Assembly: GCA_902465015.1 (NCBI GenBank)
Contig: CABQLK010000028.1
Coordinates: 1-27,536 of the forward strand
Origin: an uncultured Collinsella sp.
GTDB lineage: Bacteria; Actinomycetota; Coriobacteriia; Coriobacteriales; Coriobacteriaceae
Length of the DNA stretch: 27,536 nucleotides
Direction: 5' to 3'
The notes beneath the pieces are model-generated. The model saw only the letters and a list, made by a program, of their open reading frames with translations. It ran no database searches and was not told the DNA's origin. Positions 20,593 through 27,536 of the stretch are shown here, piece after piece; the stretch's first letter is position 1, and each line of letters opens with the position of its first letter. The translations under genes were made by a program, and so were the position numbers.

Positions 20593-22485
20593 ATGGAGAT
20601 GGATGACAACAAACGTAGACGGAATATGATCCTCTACGTGCTCATCGCCTTCGTCGTCTACCTCGTGCTCTCGACCGTTTTGTTCCCCAACATCGGTCAC
20701 ACGCAGCAGATTACGAAGACCGATTACTCGACGTTTGTCAAAGCGCTCGATAAGAAGAGCGTCGATAAGGTCGAATACAACACGGACGATTACTCGATTT
20801 ATTACACCAAGAAGGGCGAGGACGAGAACATCGCCTACAAGACGACCGGTGTGCCGAATGATGCGGGTTTTACCGATCGCGTGCTTGAATCCGGTGCGTC
20901 CCTGGAGTCGGTCGTTCCCGATAAAAACTCGGGTCTGATGACCTACTACCTGCTCACCCTCATCCTTCCCATGGCGATCTTCTTCCTCATCGGTTGGTGG
21001 CTCAATCGTCGCATGAAGAAGGCCATGGGTGATGACGGCCCGTCGATGAACTTCGGCGGCGGTGGCTTCGGCGGCGGCGGACTGGGTAAGTCCGGCGCTC
21101 GCGTTATCGCCTCCAAGGATGTGGGCGTGACTTTTAAGGATGTCGCCGGCCAGGAAGAGGCCAAGGAGTCTCTCAAGGAGGTCGTCGACTTTCTGGAGAA
21201 ACCGCAGCGCTACGAGGAGATTGGCGCCAAGCTGCCGCGCGGTGCTCTTCTTGTCGGTCCTCCGGGTACCGGTAAGACCCTGCTTGCCAAGGCTGTTGCC
21301 GGCGAGGCCGGTGTTCCGTTCTTTAGCATTTCGGGCTCTGAGTTCGTTGAGATGTTTGTTGGTCGCGGCGCTGCAAAGGTTCGTGACCTGTTTAAGCAGG
21401 CCAAGGAAAAGGCCCCGTGTATCGTCTTTATCGATGAGATCGATACCATCGGTAAGAAGCGCGATGGCGGCGGCTTTAGCGGTAACGACGAGCGCGAGCA
21501 GACGCTCAATCAATTGCTGACCGAGATGGATGGCTTCGATAACCACAAGGGTATCGTTGTCCTTGCCGCAACCAACCGCCCCGACAGTCTCGATCCCGCT
21601 CTACTGCGCCCCGGTCGTTTTGACCGCCGCATCCCCGTCGAGTTGCCCGATCTGACCGGCCGTAAGAACATTCTTGAGCTGCATGCTAAGAGCGTGAAGA
21701 CCGAGCCGCCGATCGATCTGACCGCGATTGCCCGCGCCACGCCCGGTGCCTCGGGCGCCGACCTGGCCAATATCATCAATGAGGGCGCCCTGCGCGCCGT
21801 TCGCGAGGGTCGCAAGCGTGCAACCCAGGACGATTTTGAGGAGTCGGTGGAGGTCGTCATCGCCGGTCAGCAGCGCAAGTCTACGGTGCTTTCCGACCAC
21901 GAGAAGCAGGTTGTTTCTTACCACGAGATCGGCCATGCCATCGTCGCTGCCCGCCAAAAGGGTTCCGCGCCGGTTACCAAGATCACCATCGTGCCGCGCA
22001 CGAGCGGTGCTCTTGGCTATACCATGCAGGTCGAGGAGGACGAGCGTTTCCTGACGACGCGCCAGGAGGTCTTGGACAAGCTCGCCGTCTACTGCGGCGG
22101 CCGTGCGGCCGAGGAACTCATCTTTGGCGAGATGACGACCGGCGCCGCCAACGATATCGAGCAGGCCACAAAACTCGCCCGCAACATGGTGACGCGCTTT
22201 GGTATGTCCGACGAGTTTGGCATGATGGCGCTCGGTACCGTGCAGAACGCGTATCTCAATCAGGATACGTCGCTCACCTGCGCCCCTGGTACGGCCGAGC
22301 GTGTGGACGCGATTGTTGCTAAGCTGATCGAGGATGCGCACGATCGCGCTCTGCAGATCCTCAAGGAGAACAAGTTCAAGCTCCATGAGCTGGCTCGTTA
22401 TCTGTACAAGAAGGAGACCATCACGGGTGAGGAGTTCATGAACCTCCTCACGCGCGAGAATCCGCTGATGCCCAAGCAACAGTAA
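20593..22485 (+). CDS. ftsH: ATP-dependent zinc metalloprotease FtsH
   Basis: FtsH is a membrane-anchored hexameric AAA+ protease that degrades misassembled membrane proteins and some soluble regulators. The 630-residue product has two N-terminal membrane helices (MILYVLIAFVVYLVLSTVLF and LLTLILPMAIFFLIGWWL) around a ~95-residue extracytoplasmic domain, a Gly-rich linker, Walker A GPPGTGKT near residue 222, Walker B FIDEID, the second region of homology ATNRPDSLDPALLRPGRFDRR, and the zinc site HEIGH at residues 444-448 with a third-ligand Asp in NDIEQAT. The family motif is normally HEAGH. ATG 20593 has GGAG 9 bases upstream; ATG 20578 (adding five residues) has no such site but cannot be excluded. 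A terminator follows. Confidence 0.95.
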   Translation: MEMDDNKRRRNMILYVLIAFVVYLVLSTVLFPNIGHTQQITKTDYSTFVKALDKKSVDKVEYNTDDYSIYYTKKGEDENIAYKTTGVPNDAGFTDRVLESGASLESVVPDKNSGLMTYYLLTLILPMAIFFLIGWWLNRRMKKAMGDDGPSMNFGGGGFGGGGLGKSGARVIASKDVGVTFKDVAGQEEAKESLKEVVDFLEKPQRYEEIGAKLPRGALLVGPPGTGKTLLAKAVAGEAGVPFFSISGSEFVEMFVGRGAAKVRDLFKQAKEKAPCIVFIDEIDTIGKKRDGGGFSGNDEREQTLNQLLTEMDGFDNHKGIVVLAATNRPDSLDPALLRPGRFDRRIPVELPDLTGRKNILELHAKSVKTEPPIDLTAIARATPGASGADLANIINEGALRAVREGRKRATQDDFEESVEVVIAGQQRKSTVLSDHEKQVVSYHEIGHAIVAARQKGSAPVTKITIVPRTSGALGYTMQVEEDERFLTTRQEVLDKLAVYCGGRAAEELIFGEMTTGAANDIEQATKLARNMVTRFGMSDEFGMMALGTVQNAYLNQDTSLTCAPGTAERVDAIVAKLIEDAHDRALQILKENKFKLHELARYLYKKETITGEEFMNLLTRENPLMPKQQ

Positions 22486-22511
22486 AGCCGCGGTCGAGCC
22501 AGTAAACGTCG

Positions 22512-22549
22512 ACGCCCCATTTGAGCAGTTATCTCAAATGGGGCGTTTT
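22512..22549 (+). terminator. Strong intrinsic terminator after ftsH
   Basis: A perfect 14-bp stem (22512-22525 with 22533-22546) with a 7-base loop runs into TTTT. It lies 27 bp past ftsH and ends 17 bp before the next gene's start. Confidence 0.92.
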
Positions 22550-22566
22550 GCTTGAGAGGGATGGAA

Positions 22567-23022
22567 ATGAAGATCGTGGTGAGCGCCTGCTTGATGGGCG
22601 AGAGCTGCAAGTATAACGGACTCGACAACTATCATCGCGCGTTGGTCGAGGCCTGCGAACGCACGGGGACTGAGGTCTTGTTGGTGTGCCCCGAGGTTTT
22701 TGGCGGTCTGCCCACCCCGCGCAAGCCGTCCGAGATCGTTAACGGCGAGGTTCGTACCAGCGAGGGCATCTCGGTTAATCGCGAGTTTCGCCTGGGTGCT
22801 CAACGTGCGCTCGATATGTGTGAGCAGGCGGGCGGCCCGTCCGAGATTGCTGCGTGCGTCTTGCAGGATCGCAGTCCGTCGTGCGGCGTGGGCCATATCT
22901 ACGACGGATCATTCAGCGGCACGCTCACAACGGGTAACGGTGTCTTCGTTGATCTGCTCCTGCGCCACGGCTACCGCGTGATCCCGGCAAGCGAGTTCGA
23001 CTCGAGCATGTTACGGCAATAA
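22567..23022 (+). CDS. DUF523 family protein, possible thiouracil desulfurase-like
   Basis: The 151-residue protein is a DUF523 member. The conserved cysteine motifs are visible: SACLMGESCKYNG (C8, C14), VCPEVFGGLPTPR (C41) and DRSPSCG (C106). A DUF523 protein, TudS, has been characterised as a [4Fe-4S] 2-thiouracil desulfurase using three cysteines; whether this one has the same reaction is an inference from family. ATG 22567 is chosen because GAGGG (22556-22560) is 6 bases upstream; ATG 22561 is too close to that site. The ftsH terminator abuts its ribosome binding site with no room for a promoter between. It ends exactly at the hairpin at 23023. Confidence 0.88.
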   Translation: MKIVVSACLMGESCKYNGLDNYHRALVEACERTGTEVLLVCPEVFGGLPTPRKPSEIVNGEVRTSEGISVNREFRLGAQRALDMCEQAGGPSEIAACVLQDRSPSCGVGHIYDGSFSGTLTTGNGVFVDLLLRHGYRVIPASEFDSSMLRQ

Positions 23023-23063
23023 AAAACTGCCACAAAGGTGCCTGTCCCCTTTGTGGCAGTTTT
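23023..23063. repeat. REP-like perfect hairpin, bidirectional terminator
   Basis: A perfect 16-bp stem (23023-23038 with 23048-23063) with a 9-base loop begins in an A run and ends in TTTT, so it can terminate on both strands. It sits between the convergent DUF523 and dehydrogenase genes, starting at the last base region of the former's stop. The core CCACAAAGGTGCCTGTCCCC is, from memory, a motif seen repeatedly in Collinsella intergenic DNA; no second copy is in this window. Confidence 0.8.
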
Positions 23064-23069
23064 GGTTGG

Positions 23070-24158
23070 TTAGGCGAGGAGCGTGTGGCCGTAGGCATCG
23101 GCGGCCTTGATGGCGGCGGCGAACTTTTCGTCGGTGAAGGGCTCAGGGTTGCCCTGCTTCCACTCGTTGGTGGCGTGGGCATACTCACACAGCGCCGGGA
23201 TGTCGGCCTCGGTAAGGCCGACCTGCTCAAGCGTCACGGGCAGCCCCATCTGCTTGTTAAAGGCAGCATAGCGCTTAAGGTTCTCGGTGTCGCCCGTGTA
23301 GGCGAACAGCACCAGCACGCCCAGGCTTACGACCTCGCCGTGCAGGTATGATCCCTCACGCGGAATGCTGCAGGTGGCGTTGTAGAACGCGTGCGCCACG
23401 CTCGAGTTGTAGTAGTAATCGTTCTGGTTGGTCAGGTTGGAGACGTAGCCCGTGTTGACCACGATGTCGAGCGCAATCTGCTTGACGGCCTCGCTCGACA
23501 GATTTTGACGCACGTCCTCAAGACCCTGGACGCCGTAGGTAAACAGCGGCTCGGAGCAGGTGTGGGCGAGTGCCAGGCCAAGACCGGCGGTGTGCTCCAA
23601 GTTGCCGGCGCTCGTGGCGTACTCGACCTCGGGCTGCTTGGACAGGGCATCGCCCACGCCGGCCCAGAAGTACTCCGCCGGAGCCTCGGCGATGATCTTG
23701 GGATTGATGAAGATATGCGCAGGTCGGTTGGGGTATGAATAGCCCTCGAGCGAGCCGTCGTCATTGTAGACAACGGCAATGGCGGTCGCGGCCGAGCAGT
23801 TGGAGCAGATCGTCGGCACGGTAAAGACGATCTTCTTGAGCTCGATGGCCGCCGTCTTGACGGTGTCGAGTGCCTTGCCGCCGCCGCAGGCGATAAGCAC
23901 GTCGGCTTTCTGGCAGGCAGGGGAGTTCACGACCTTTGCGATATTGGCACGCGTGCTGTTGGTGCCATAGACGCGCGTCTCTAGAATCTCGACGTTGGTA
24001 CCTGCCAGCGCCGCCTCGATACCGGGAAGTGCTGCGTCTAGTGCCCGCTTGCCACCGATGATCGCGACCTTGGTAGCTCCGTACTCGGCCAGCGCGCCAG
24101 GTAGCTCGTCAAAGCAGTCTTCGCCGACGGTATAGTCGCTCATTCCAATTGTGCGCAT
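23070..24158 (-). CDS. Iron-containing alcohol dehydrogenase, glycerol dehydrogenase-like
   Basis: The 362-residue protein belongs to the group III metal-dependent alcohol dehydrogenases closest to glycerol dehydrogenase (GldA), which oxidises glycerol to dihydroxyacetone with NAD. It has the NAD-binding CGGGKALDTVK (residues 91-101) and metal ligands D170 (GVGDALSK), H256 (VAHAFYN) and H273 (LHGE), at nearly the same positions as in E. coli GldA. In the PTI-x-S segment GldA has Asp121 contacting the substrate; here the aligned residue is Cys121 (ICSNCSAAT), so the substrate may not be glycerol. ATG 24158 has AAGAAGG 6 bases upstream. It is a single gene, divergent from the ileS T-box and converging on DUF523. 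Confidence 0.85.
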   Translation of the reverse strand: MRTIGMSDYTVGEDCFDELPGALAEYGATKVAIIGGKRALDAALPGIEAALAGTNVEILETRVYGTNSTRANIAKVVNSPACQKADVLIACGGGKALDTVKTAAIELKKIVFTVPTICSNCSAATAIAVVYNDDGSLEGYSYPNRPAHIFINPKIIAEAPAEYFWAGVGDALSKQPEVEYATSAGNLEHTAGLGLALAHTCSEPLFTYGVQGLEDVRQNLSSEAVKQIALDIVVNTGYVSNLTNQNDYYYNSSVAHAFYNATCSIPREGSYLHGEVVSLGVLVLFAYTGDTENLKRYAAFNKQMGLPVTLEQVGLTEADIPALCEYAHATNEWKQGNPEPFTDEKFAAAIKAADAYGHTLLA

Positions 24159-24279
24159 AGGTACCTTCTTTCGTAAGATGGAGTGCTTTCAGGTATTTTG
24201 CTCCTAGAGAATGCTTGCGACCAAGATAAATTTCTAAAATATGAAACCAGTGTTGAGGGTTTTTCGCCGGCGCGGAACG
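24159..24279 (-). promoter_or_regulatory. Upstream region of the dehydrogenase gene
   Basis: This gap is locally AT-rich at 24225-24252 and should hold the minus-strand promoter. TTGGTC (24224-24219) is the best -35 candidate on that strand, but the -10 partner is poor. I see no clear operator. Confidence 0.3.
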
Positions 24280-24288
24280 TGCTAGCAT
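24280..24288 (+). promoter_or_regulatory. Extended -10 promoter of the ileS T-box transcript
   Basis: TGC followed by TAGCAT fits TGn-TAnnnT. TTTTTC at 24260-24265 is a weak -35 at 17-bp spacing. The start would lie near 24294, just before Stem I of the T-box. Confidence 0.5.
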
Positions 24289-24541
24289 ACTCCGCATAAG
24301 CGTTGATGGGGACGAGTAGTCGGCCGTCCGCATGCTACAGAGAGCGGGGAGCGCTGAGAACCCGTGCATGCGACCGATGAAAATCACCCCGGAGCTGCGG
24401 TCCCAACGGACGTGCCGTGCAGGTTCGTCTTAGTAGACATCGCCGAGATGGTCGTCGATACAGGCCAGCCGAGTAACGGATGCGAGCGCGCGAATATGCG
24501 GGCGAGGGCATCTAAGCTGGGTGGTTAAGCGAAGAGCTTTT

Positions 24542-24561
24542 ACGGGCAGGCTGCCCGTTTT
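24542..24561 (+). other. Extra hairpin with T tail inside the antiterminator loop
   Basis: ACGGGCA (24542-24548) and TGCCCGT (24552-24558) form a 7-bp stem with a 3-base loop, followed by TTT. It lies between the two strands of the antiterminator and does not compete with either conformer by simple pairing. It may extend the antiterminator arm or act as a weak pause/terminator. Confidence 0.65.
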
Positions 24562-24564
24562 GTG

Positions 24565-24601
24565 GCGCTTCGTCCCAGCTTGTAGGGACGGGCGCTTTTT
24601 T
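24565..24601 (+). terminator. Regulatory terminator of the T-box
   Basis: CGTCCC (24571-24576) pairs with GGGACG (24585-24590) and GCGC (24565-24568) with GCGC (24592-24595), with a small internal bulge, followed by TTTTTT. Its 5' strand is part of the antiterminator, so the two folds exclude each other. Confidence 0.9.
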
Positions 24602-24644
24602 GGTGCCCAACGGGCGTGCGCGCCCACGACATGAAAGGGGTACC

Positions 24645-27446
24645 GTGGCAAACGAGTACAAGCAGACGATGAATCTGCCCAAGACCGGTTTTCCCATGCG
24701 TGCCGGTCTTTCCAAGTCCGAGCCCAAGCGACTCAAGGACTGGCAGGATAACAAGGTCTACGAGCAGGTTCTGAAGAAGAACGAGGGTCACAAGAAGTTC
24801 GTGCTGCACGACGGTCCTCCGTACGCCAACGGTCCGATCCACATCGGCCATGCCATGAACAAGATCTCCAAGGACATGATCAACCGCTACTGGATGATGC
24901 AGGGCTATGAGGTTCCCTATGTCCCCGGTTGGGACTGCCATGGTCAGCCGATCGAGCATAAGGTCGAGGAGAAGCTCGGCACCGAGAAGTTCAACCAGAC
25001 CCCCACGGCCAAGATCCGTGAGCTCTGCAACGAGTTCGCTGTCGAGAACATCGAGCTTCAGAAGGCTGGCTTCCGCCGTCTGGGCGTGCTCGGCGACTGG
25101 GACAACCCCTATCTGACGCTCTATCACCAGCATGACGCCGCCGATATCGAGGTCTTCAAGGCCATGTTCGATAAGGGCATGATTTATCGCGGCCACAAGC
25201 CGGTTCACTGGTGCAAGCACTGCCACACCGCGCTGGCCGAGGCTGAGATCGAGTACTCCGATGAGACGAGCCCGTCCATCTTCGTGCGCTTCGAGATGAC
25301 CTCCAAGCCCGCCGGTCTCGAGAATTTCGACGGCCCGGTCGACTTTATCATCTGGACGACCACGCCGTGGACCATTCCCTCAGACCAGGCAGTTTCCCTC
25401 AAGCCCGGCGCCGCCTATGTCGCCGTTGAGCACGAGGGTCGTGCCGAGGTCATGCTCGAGGACCTGGCTCCTAAGTGCTGCGAGGAGTTTGGCTGGGAGT
25501 ACACCCCGGTTATGGTCGACGGCAAGCCCTACGTGGTTCCTGCTGAGACCTTCCACCACATCCACTACAAGCAGCCGATCTTCGACGGTGTCGAGGGCGT
25601 GGCGCTGCTGGCCGATTACGTCGGTGTCGATGACGGTACCGGTATCGTCCACAACTCGCCCGGCCACGGCGTCGACGACTACTTTGCCTGCCTCAAGGAG
25701 GGCATCACCGACATCTGCATGCCGGTCGATGACGACGGCAAGTTCTATACCGGCGAGGAGTTTGGCACCGGTGGCCCCTTCAGCGGCATGGATACCGACG
25801 AGGCCAACCCGCACATCATCGAGTTCCTGCGCGAGCGCGGCACCCTGGTTCTCGAGAAGAAGATCACGCACAGCTATCCGCACTGCTGGCGCTGTAAGCA
25901 CCCGGTGCTCTTCCGTGCTACCGACCAGTGGTTTGTCTCGATGGACAAGACCGGTTTGCGCGAGCAGGCTGGCAAGGAGGTCCGCGAGAACGTCAAGTGG
26001 TATCCGGCCCACGCGGCAAACCGCATCGGCGCCATGGTCGAGCAGCGTCCCGACTGGTGCATCAGCCGTCAGCGCAACTGGGGTGTGCCCATCCCGAGCT
26101 ACACCTGCGCCGACTGCGGCGAGAAGGTCATGAACGACGCCACGCTCGACGCTGTCATCAAGCTCTTCCACGAGAAGGGCTCCGACGCCTGGTTCACGGA
26201 TGCTCCCGAGAGCTACCTGGGCGAGGCCTGCGTCTGCCCCAAGTGCGGCGGCCATCACCTTAAGGCCGATAAGGACATCCTCGACGTGTGGTGGGATTCC
26301 GGCGTCTCCTGGAAGGCCGTCTGCGAGTATCGCCCCGAGCTTGAGTATCCGGCGGACGTGTATCTTGAGGGCTCCGACCAGCACCGCGGTTGGTTCCAGA
26401 GCTCGCTGCTCACCTCGGTGGGCGCCAACGGCCATGCTCCGTACAAGGCGGTCGTCTCGCAGGGCTTCACCCTCGACGGCCAGGGCCGCAAGATGTCCAA
26501 GTCGCTCGGCAACGTCATCGACCCCAATAAGGTCTGTGACGAGATGGGCGCCGACATCATCCGCTTGTGGGTTGCCTCCGTCGATACCAGCTCCGACGTT
26601 TCCATTGACCACGAGATTCTTGCCCGTACGTCCGATGCCTACCGTCGTTTCCGCAACACGCTGCGCTTCCTGCTCTCCGAGCTCGAGGGTCAGTTTGAGC
26701 CCGAGACCGACGGCGTCGCCTTTGCCGACCTGCTGCCGCTCGACAAGCTCATGGTTGCCCGTCTGACCCAGGTTCAGGCCGAGGTCGACGATGCCTACGC
26801 CAGCTACGAGTTCCCGCGCGCCTACCGTGCACTCTATGACTTCGTGGTTACCGAGCTCTCCAACGTGTACCTCGACGCCCTGAAGGACCGTCTGTACTGC
26901 GAGAAGCCCGGCTCGCTCGAGCGCCGCAGCGCCCAGACCGTGCTTGCCGAGCTCTTCTCGATGCTCATGCGCGACCTGCAGCCGATCCTGTCCTACACGG
27001 TCGACGAGGCCATGGCCTATGCGCCCGCCGGCTGCGTCGATCACCAGAAGTACGCCGCGCTGCTCGATTGGTACAAGTCGCCCATTACGGTCGACGAGGC
27101 CAACGAGTTTGAGGGCGTGCTCGAGGCTTCTCTTGAGCTCCGTAGTGCCGTGACCAAGGCCCTTGAGGATGCCCGTTCTGCCGGCACCTTCACCAAGAGC
27201 CAGCAGGTTCGCGTCAAGGCGGTCGTTCCCGCCGAGATGTACGCGCTGCTGACCGGTGATAAGGCCGTCGACCTGGCCGAGTTCTACATCGTCTCCGATG
27301 TTGAGCTGACCCAGGGCGAGGAGCTCTCCGTTGCTATCGAGGCTGCCGAGGGCGAGTGCTGCGACCGTTGCTGGAACTACCGCACCACCGTCGGCAAGTA
27401 CAACGGCCACGCGCATATTTGCAAGCGCTGCGCGGAGGCACTTTAG
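24645..27446 (+). CDS. ileS: Isoleucyl-tRNA synthetase
   Basis: IleRS charges tRNA-Ile and edits mischarged valine. The 933-residue product is of the normal bacterial length. Class I motifs are GPIHIGHAMNK (HIGH, near residue 65) and GRKMSKSLGN (KMSKS, near residue 620). The editing domain is present (TTTPWTIPSDQAVSLKPG). The C-terminal zinc finger ends in ECCDRCWNY and HICKRCAEAL, and a CPKCGG-like cluster lies just before DVWWDSGVSWKAV. GTG 24645 is chosen because AAAGGGG (24634-24640) precedes it and homology begins there; the frame extends upstream into the T-box terminator without homology. Expression is expected to rise when uncharged tRNA-Ile accumulates. It is the zinc-finger-bearing type sensitive to mupirocin in most bacteria; sensitivity here is not predictable. 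Confidence 0.97.
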   Translation: MANEYKQTMNLPKTGFPMRAGLSKSEPKRLKDWQDNKVYEQVLKKNEGHKKFVLHDGPPYANGPIHIGHAMNKISKDMINRYWMMQGYEVPYVPGWDCHGQPIEHKVEEKLGTEKFNQTPTAKIRELCNEFAVENIELQKAGFRRLGVLGDWDNPYLTLYHQHDAADIEVFKAMFDKGMIYRGHKPVHWCKHCHTALAEAEIEYSDETSPSIFVRFEMTSKPAGLENFDGPVDFIIWTTTPWTIPSDQAVSLKPGAAYVAVEHEGRAEVMLEDLAPKCCEEFGWEYTPVMVDGKPYVVPAETFHHIHYKQPIFDGVEGVALLADYVGVDDGTGIVHNSPGHGVDDYFACLKEGITDICMPVDDDGKFYTGEEFGTGGPFSGMDTDEANPHIIEFLRERGTLVLEKKITHSYPHCWRCKHPVLFRATDQWFVSMDKTGLREQAGKEVRENVKWYPAHAANRIGAMVEQRPDWCISRQRNWGVPIPSYTCADCGEKVMNDATLDAVIKLFHEKGSDAWFTDAPESYLGEACVCPKCGGHHLKADKDILDVWWDSGVSWKAVCEYRPELEYPADVYLEGSDQHRGWFQSSLLTSVGANGHAPYKAVVSQGFTLDGQGRKMSKSLGNVIDPNKVCDEMGADIIRLWVASVDTSSDVSIDHEILARTSDAYRRFRNTLRFLLSELEGQFEPETDGVAFADLLPLDKLMVARLTQVQAEVDDAYASYEFPRAYRALYDFVVTELSNVYLDALKDRLYCEKPGSLERRSAQTVLAELFSMLMRDLQPILSYTVDEAMAYAPAGCVDHQKYAALLDWYKSPITVDEANEFEGVLEASLELRSAVTKALEDARSAGTFTKSQQVRVKAVVPAEMYALLTGDKAVDLAEFYIVSDVELTQGEELSVAIEAAEGECCDRCWNYRTTVGKYNGHAHICKRCAEAL

Positions 27447-27472
27447 TTACGCAGTTTTACCAAACCGCGTAA
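27447..27472 (+). terminator. Hairpin directly after ileS
   Basis: TTACGC (27447-27452) pairs with GCGTAA (27467-27472) and GTTT with AAAC inside, separated by one mismatch, with loop TACC. It begins at the base after the ileS stop. It lacks a T tract, so it may be a stabilising hairpin rather than a terminator. Confidence 0.45.
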
Positions 27473-27514
27473 CGGCTCGACGCTGCAAACCCGCCAGAGC
27501 GGCAATTGGGGGTT

Positions 27515-27536
27515 CCGCCGTTCTGCCGAACGGCGG
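27515..27536 (+). terminator. Hairpin cut by the window end
   Basis: CCGCCGTTC (27515-27523) and GAACGGCGG (27528-27536) form a perfect 9-bp stem with a 4-base loop ending on the last base of the window. A T run would have to lie beyond the edge, so terminator function is unproven. Confidence 0.5.

Larger units (their letters stand above)
24294..24601 (+). promoter_or_regulatory. T-box riboswitch, Ile-specific (ATC specifier)
   Basis: This ~308-base leader reads the charging state of tRNA-Ile and controls ileS. Stem I closes with GACGA (24311-24315) and TCGTC (24425-24429). The specifier ATC (Ile) at 24383-24385 lies in GAAAATCACC, followed by the conserved purine. A Stem III-like GATGC/GCATC (24479-24483 with 24508-24512) follows. 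The T-box proper is GGGTGGTTAAGCG (24519-24531), whose TGGT would pair with the ACCA end of uncharged tRNA-Ile. The antiterminator pairs AAGCTGGG (24514-24521) with CCCAGCTT (24574-24581), and CGAAG with CTTCG. It is exclusive with the terminator at 24565-24601. Starvation for Ile would favour read-through. Confidence 0.92.

Noticed and set aside
24170..24200. Possible catabolite (cre-like) site upstream of the dehydrogenase gene
   Set aside because: The minus-strand TGAAAGCACTCC matches only half of a cre consensus, and CcpA control in this lineage is not established.
24612..24625. GGGCG/CGCCC hairpin between the T-box terminator and the ileS ribosome binding site
   Set aside because: Five base pairs only, not overlapping the Shine-Dalgarno; probably chance in GC-rich sequence.
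25380..27416. Long open frame on the minus strand opposite ileS
   Set aside because: It mirrors ileS codon by codon, as high-GC genes often produce, and its translation is repetitive Val/Gly/Leu/Asp-rich without recognisable domains. ileS is certain on the other strand.
1..27536. CRISPR arrays, insertion sequences, prophage or toxin-antitoxin genes
   Set aside because: I looked for regular direct repeats, transposase or integrase motifs and small paired genes and found none. Gaps are short and explained by tRNAs, hairpins, the cobO remnant and the T-box.

Overview
The window looks like chromosomal DNA of a high-GC anaerobic actinobacterium of class Coriobacteriia, most likely Collinsella or a close relative. 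This is inferred from G/C-ending codon use, GTG/TTG starts, housekeeping proteins of coriobacterial character, and a strong hairpin at 23023-23063 of a kind I recall from Collinsella intergenic regions. No database was searched. The region is mostly core chromosome. I see no phage, integron, CRISPR array or complete insertion sequence.

Layout. 1-199: two tandem tRNA-Asn genes (the first cut by the window edge) and a terminator. 358-5734: asp23 family gene, fakA-like DAK2 gene, recG, rsmD and coaD, tightly packed or overlapping. 5803-7098: a coiled-coil protein, DUF177/YceD protein and ribosomal protein L32 (rpmF). 7186-9291: plsX, acpP and rnc. 9302-15241: smc, ftsY and ffh. This joins, in one direction, two gene strings that are separate in Bacillus subtilis (yloU-yloV-recG-plsX-acpP-rnc-smc-ftsY-ffh and rsmD-coaD-DUF177-rpmF). 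It links membrane lipid supply (fatty acid kinase, PlsX, ACP, CoA synthesis), ribosome maturation (RsmD, L32, RNase III), chromosome organisation (SMC) and membrane protein targeting (FtsY, Ffh).

15362-16126 (minus) is the most distinctive locus: a DUF134 DNA-binding domain joined in frame to a NifX/NifB-type cofactor-binding domain with a His/Cys-rich tail. It has a strong internal ribosome binding site at the domain junction and two CATATG-centred palindromes around its promoter. Divergent from it are thyA and folA (dTMP synthesis and folate recycling), followed by a SpoU-type RNA methyltransferase and a MATE transporter. Between the MATE gene and ftsH lies a decayed minus-strand cobO (cobalamin adenosyltransferase) with an internal deletion and frameshift, next to an elaborate nested inverted repeat.

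20593-27446: ftsH, a DUF523 protein, a minus-strand iron-type alcohol/glycerol dehydrogenase, then a full transcriptional T-box leader with an ATC (Ile) specifier controlling ileS. Hairpins follow ileS to the window end.

The points I would look at first are the DUF134-NifX locus with its internal start and operators, terminator-like hairpins just ahead of plsX, acpP and the DUF523 gene, the cobO remnant, the extra hairpin inside the ileS antiterminator, and active-site substitutions in the DHFR, thymidylate synthase and glycerol dehydrogenase-like proteins.
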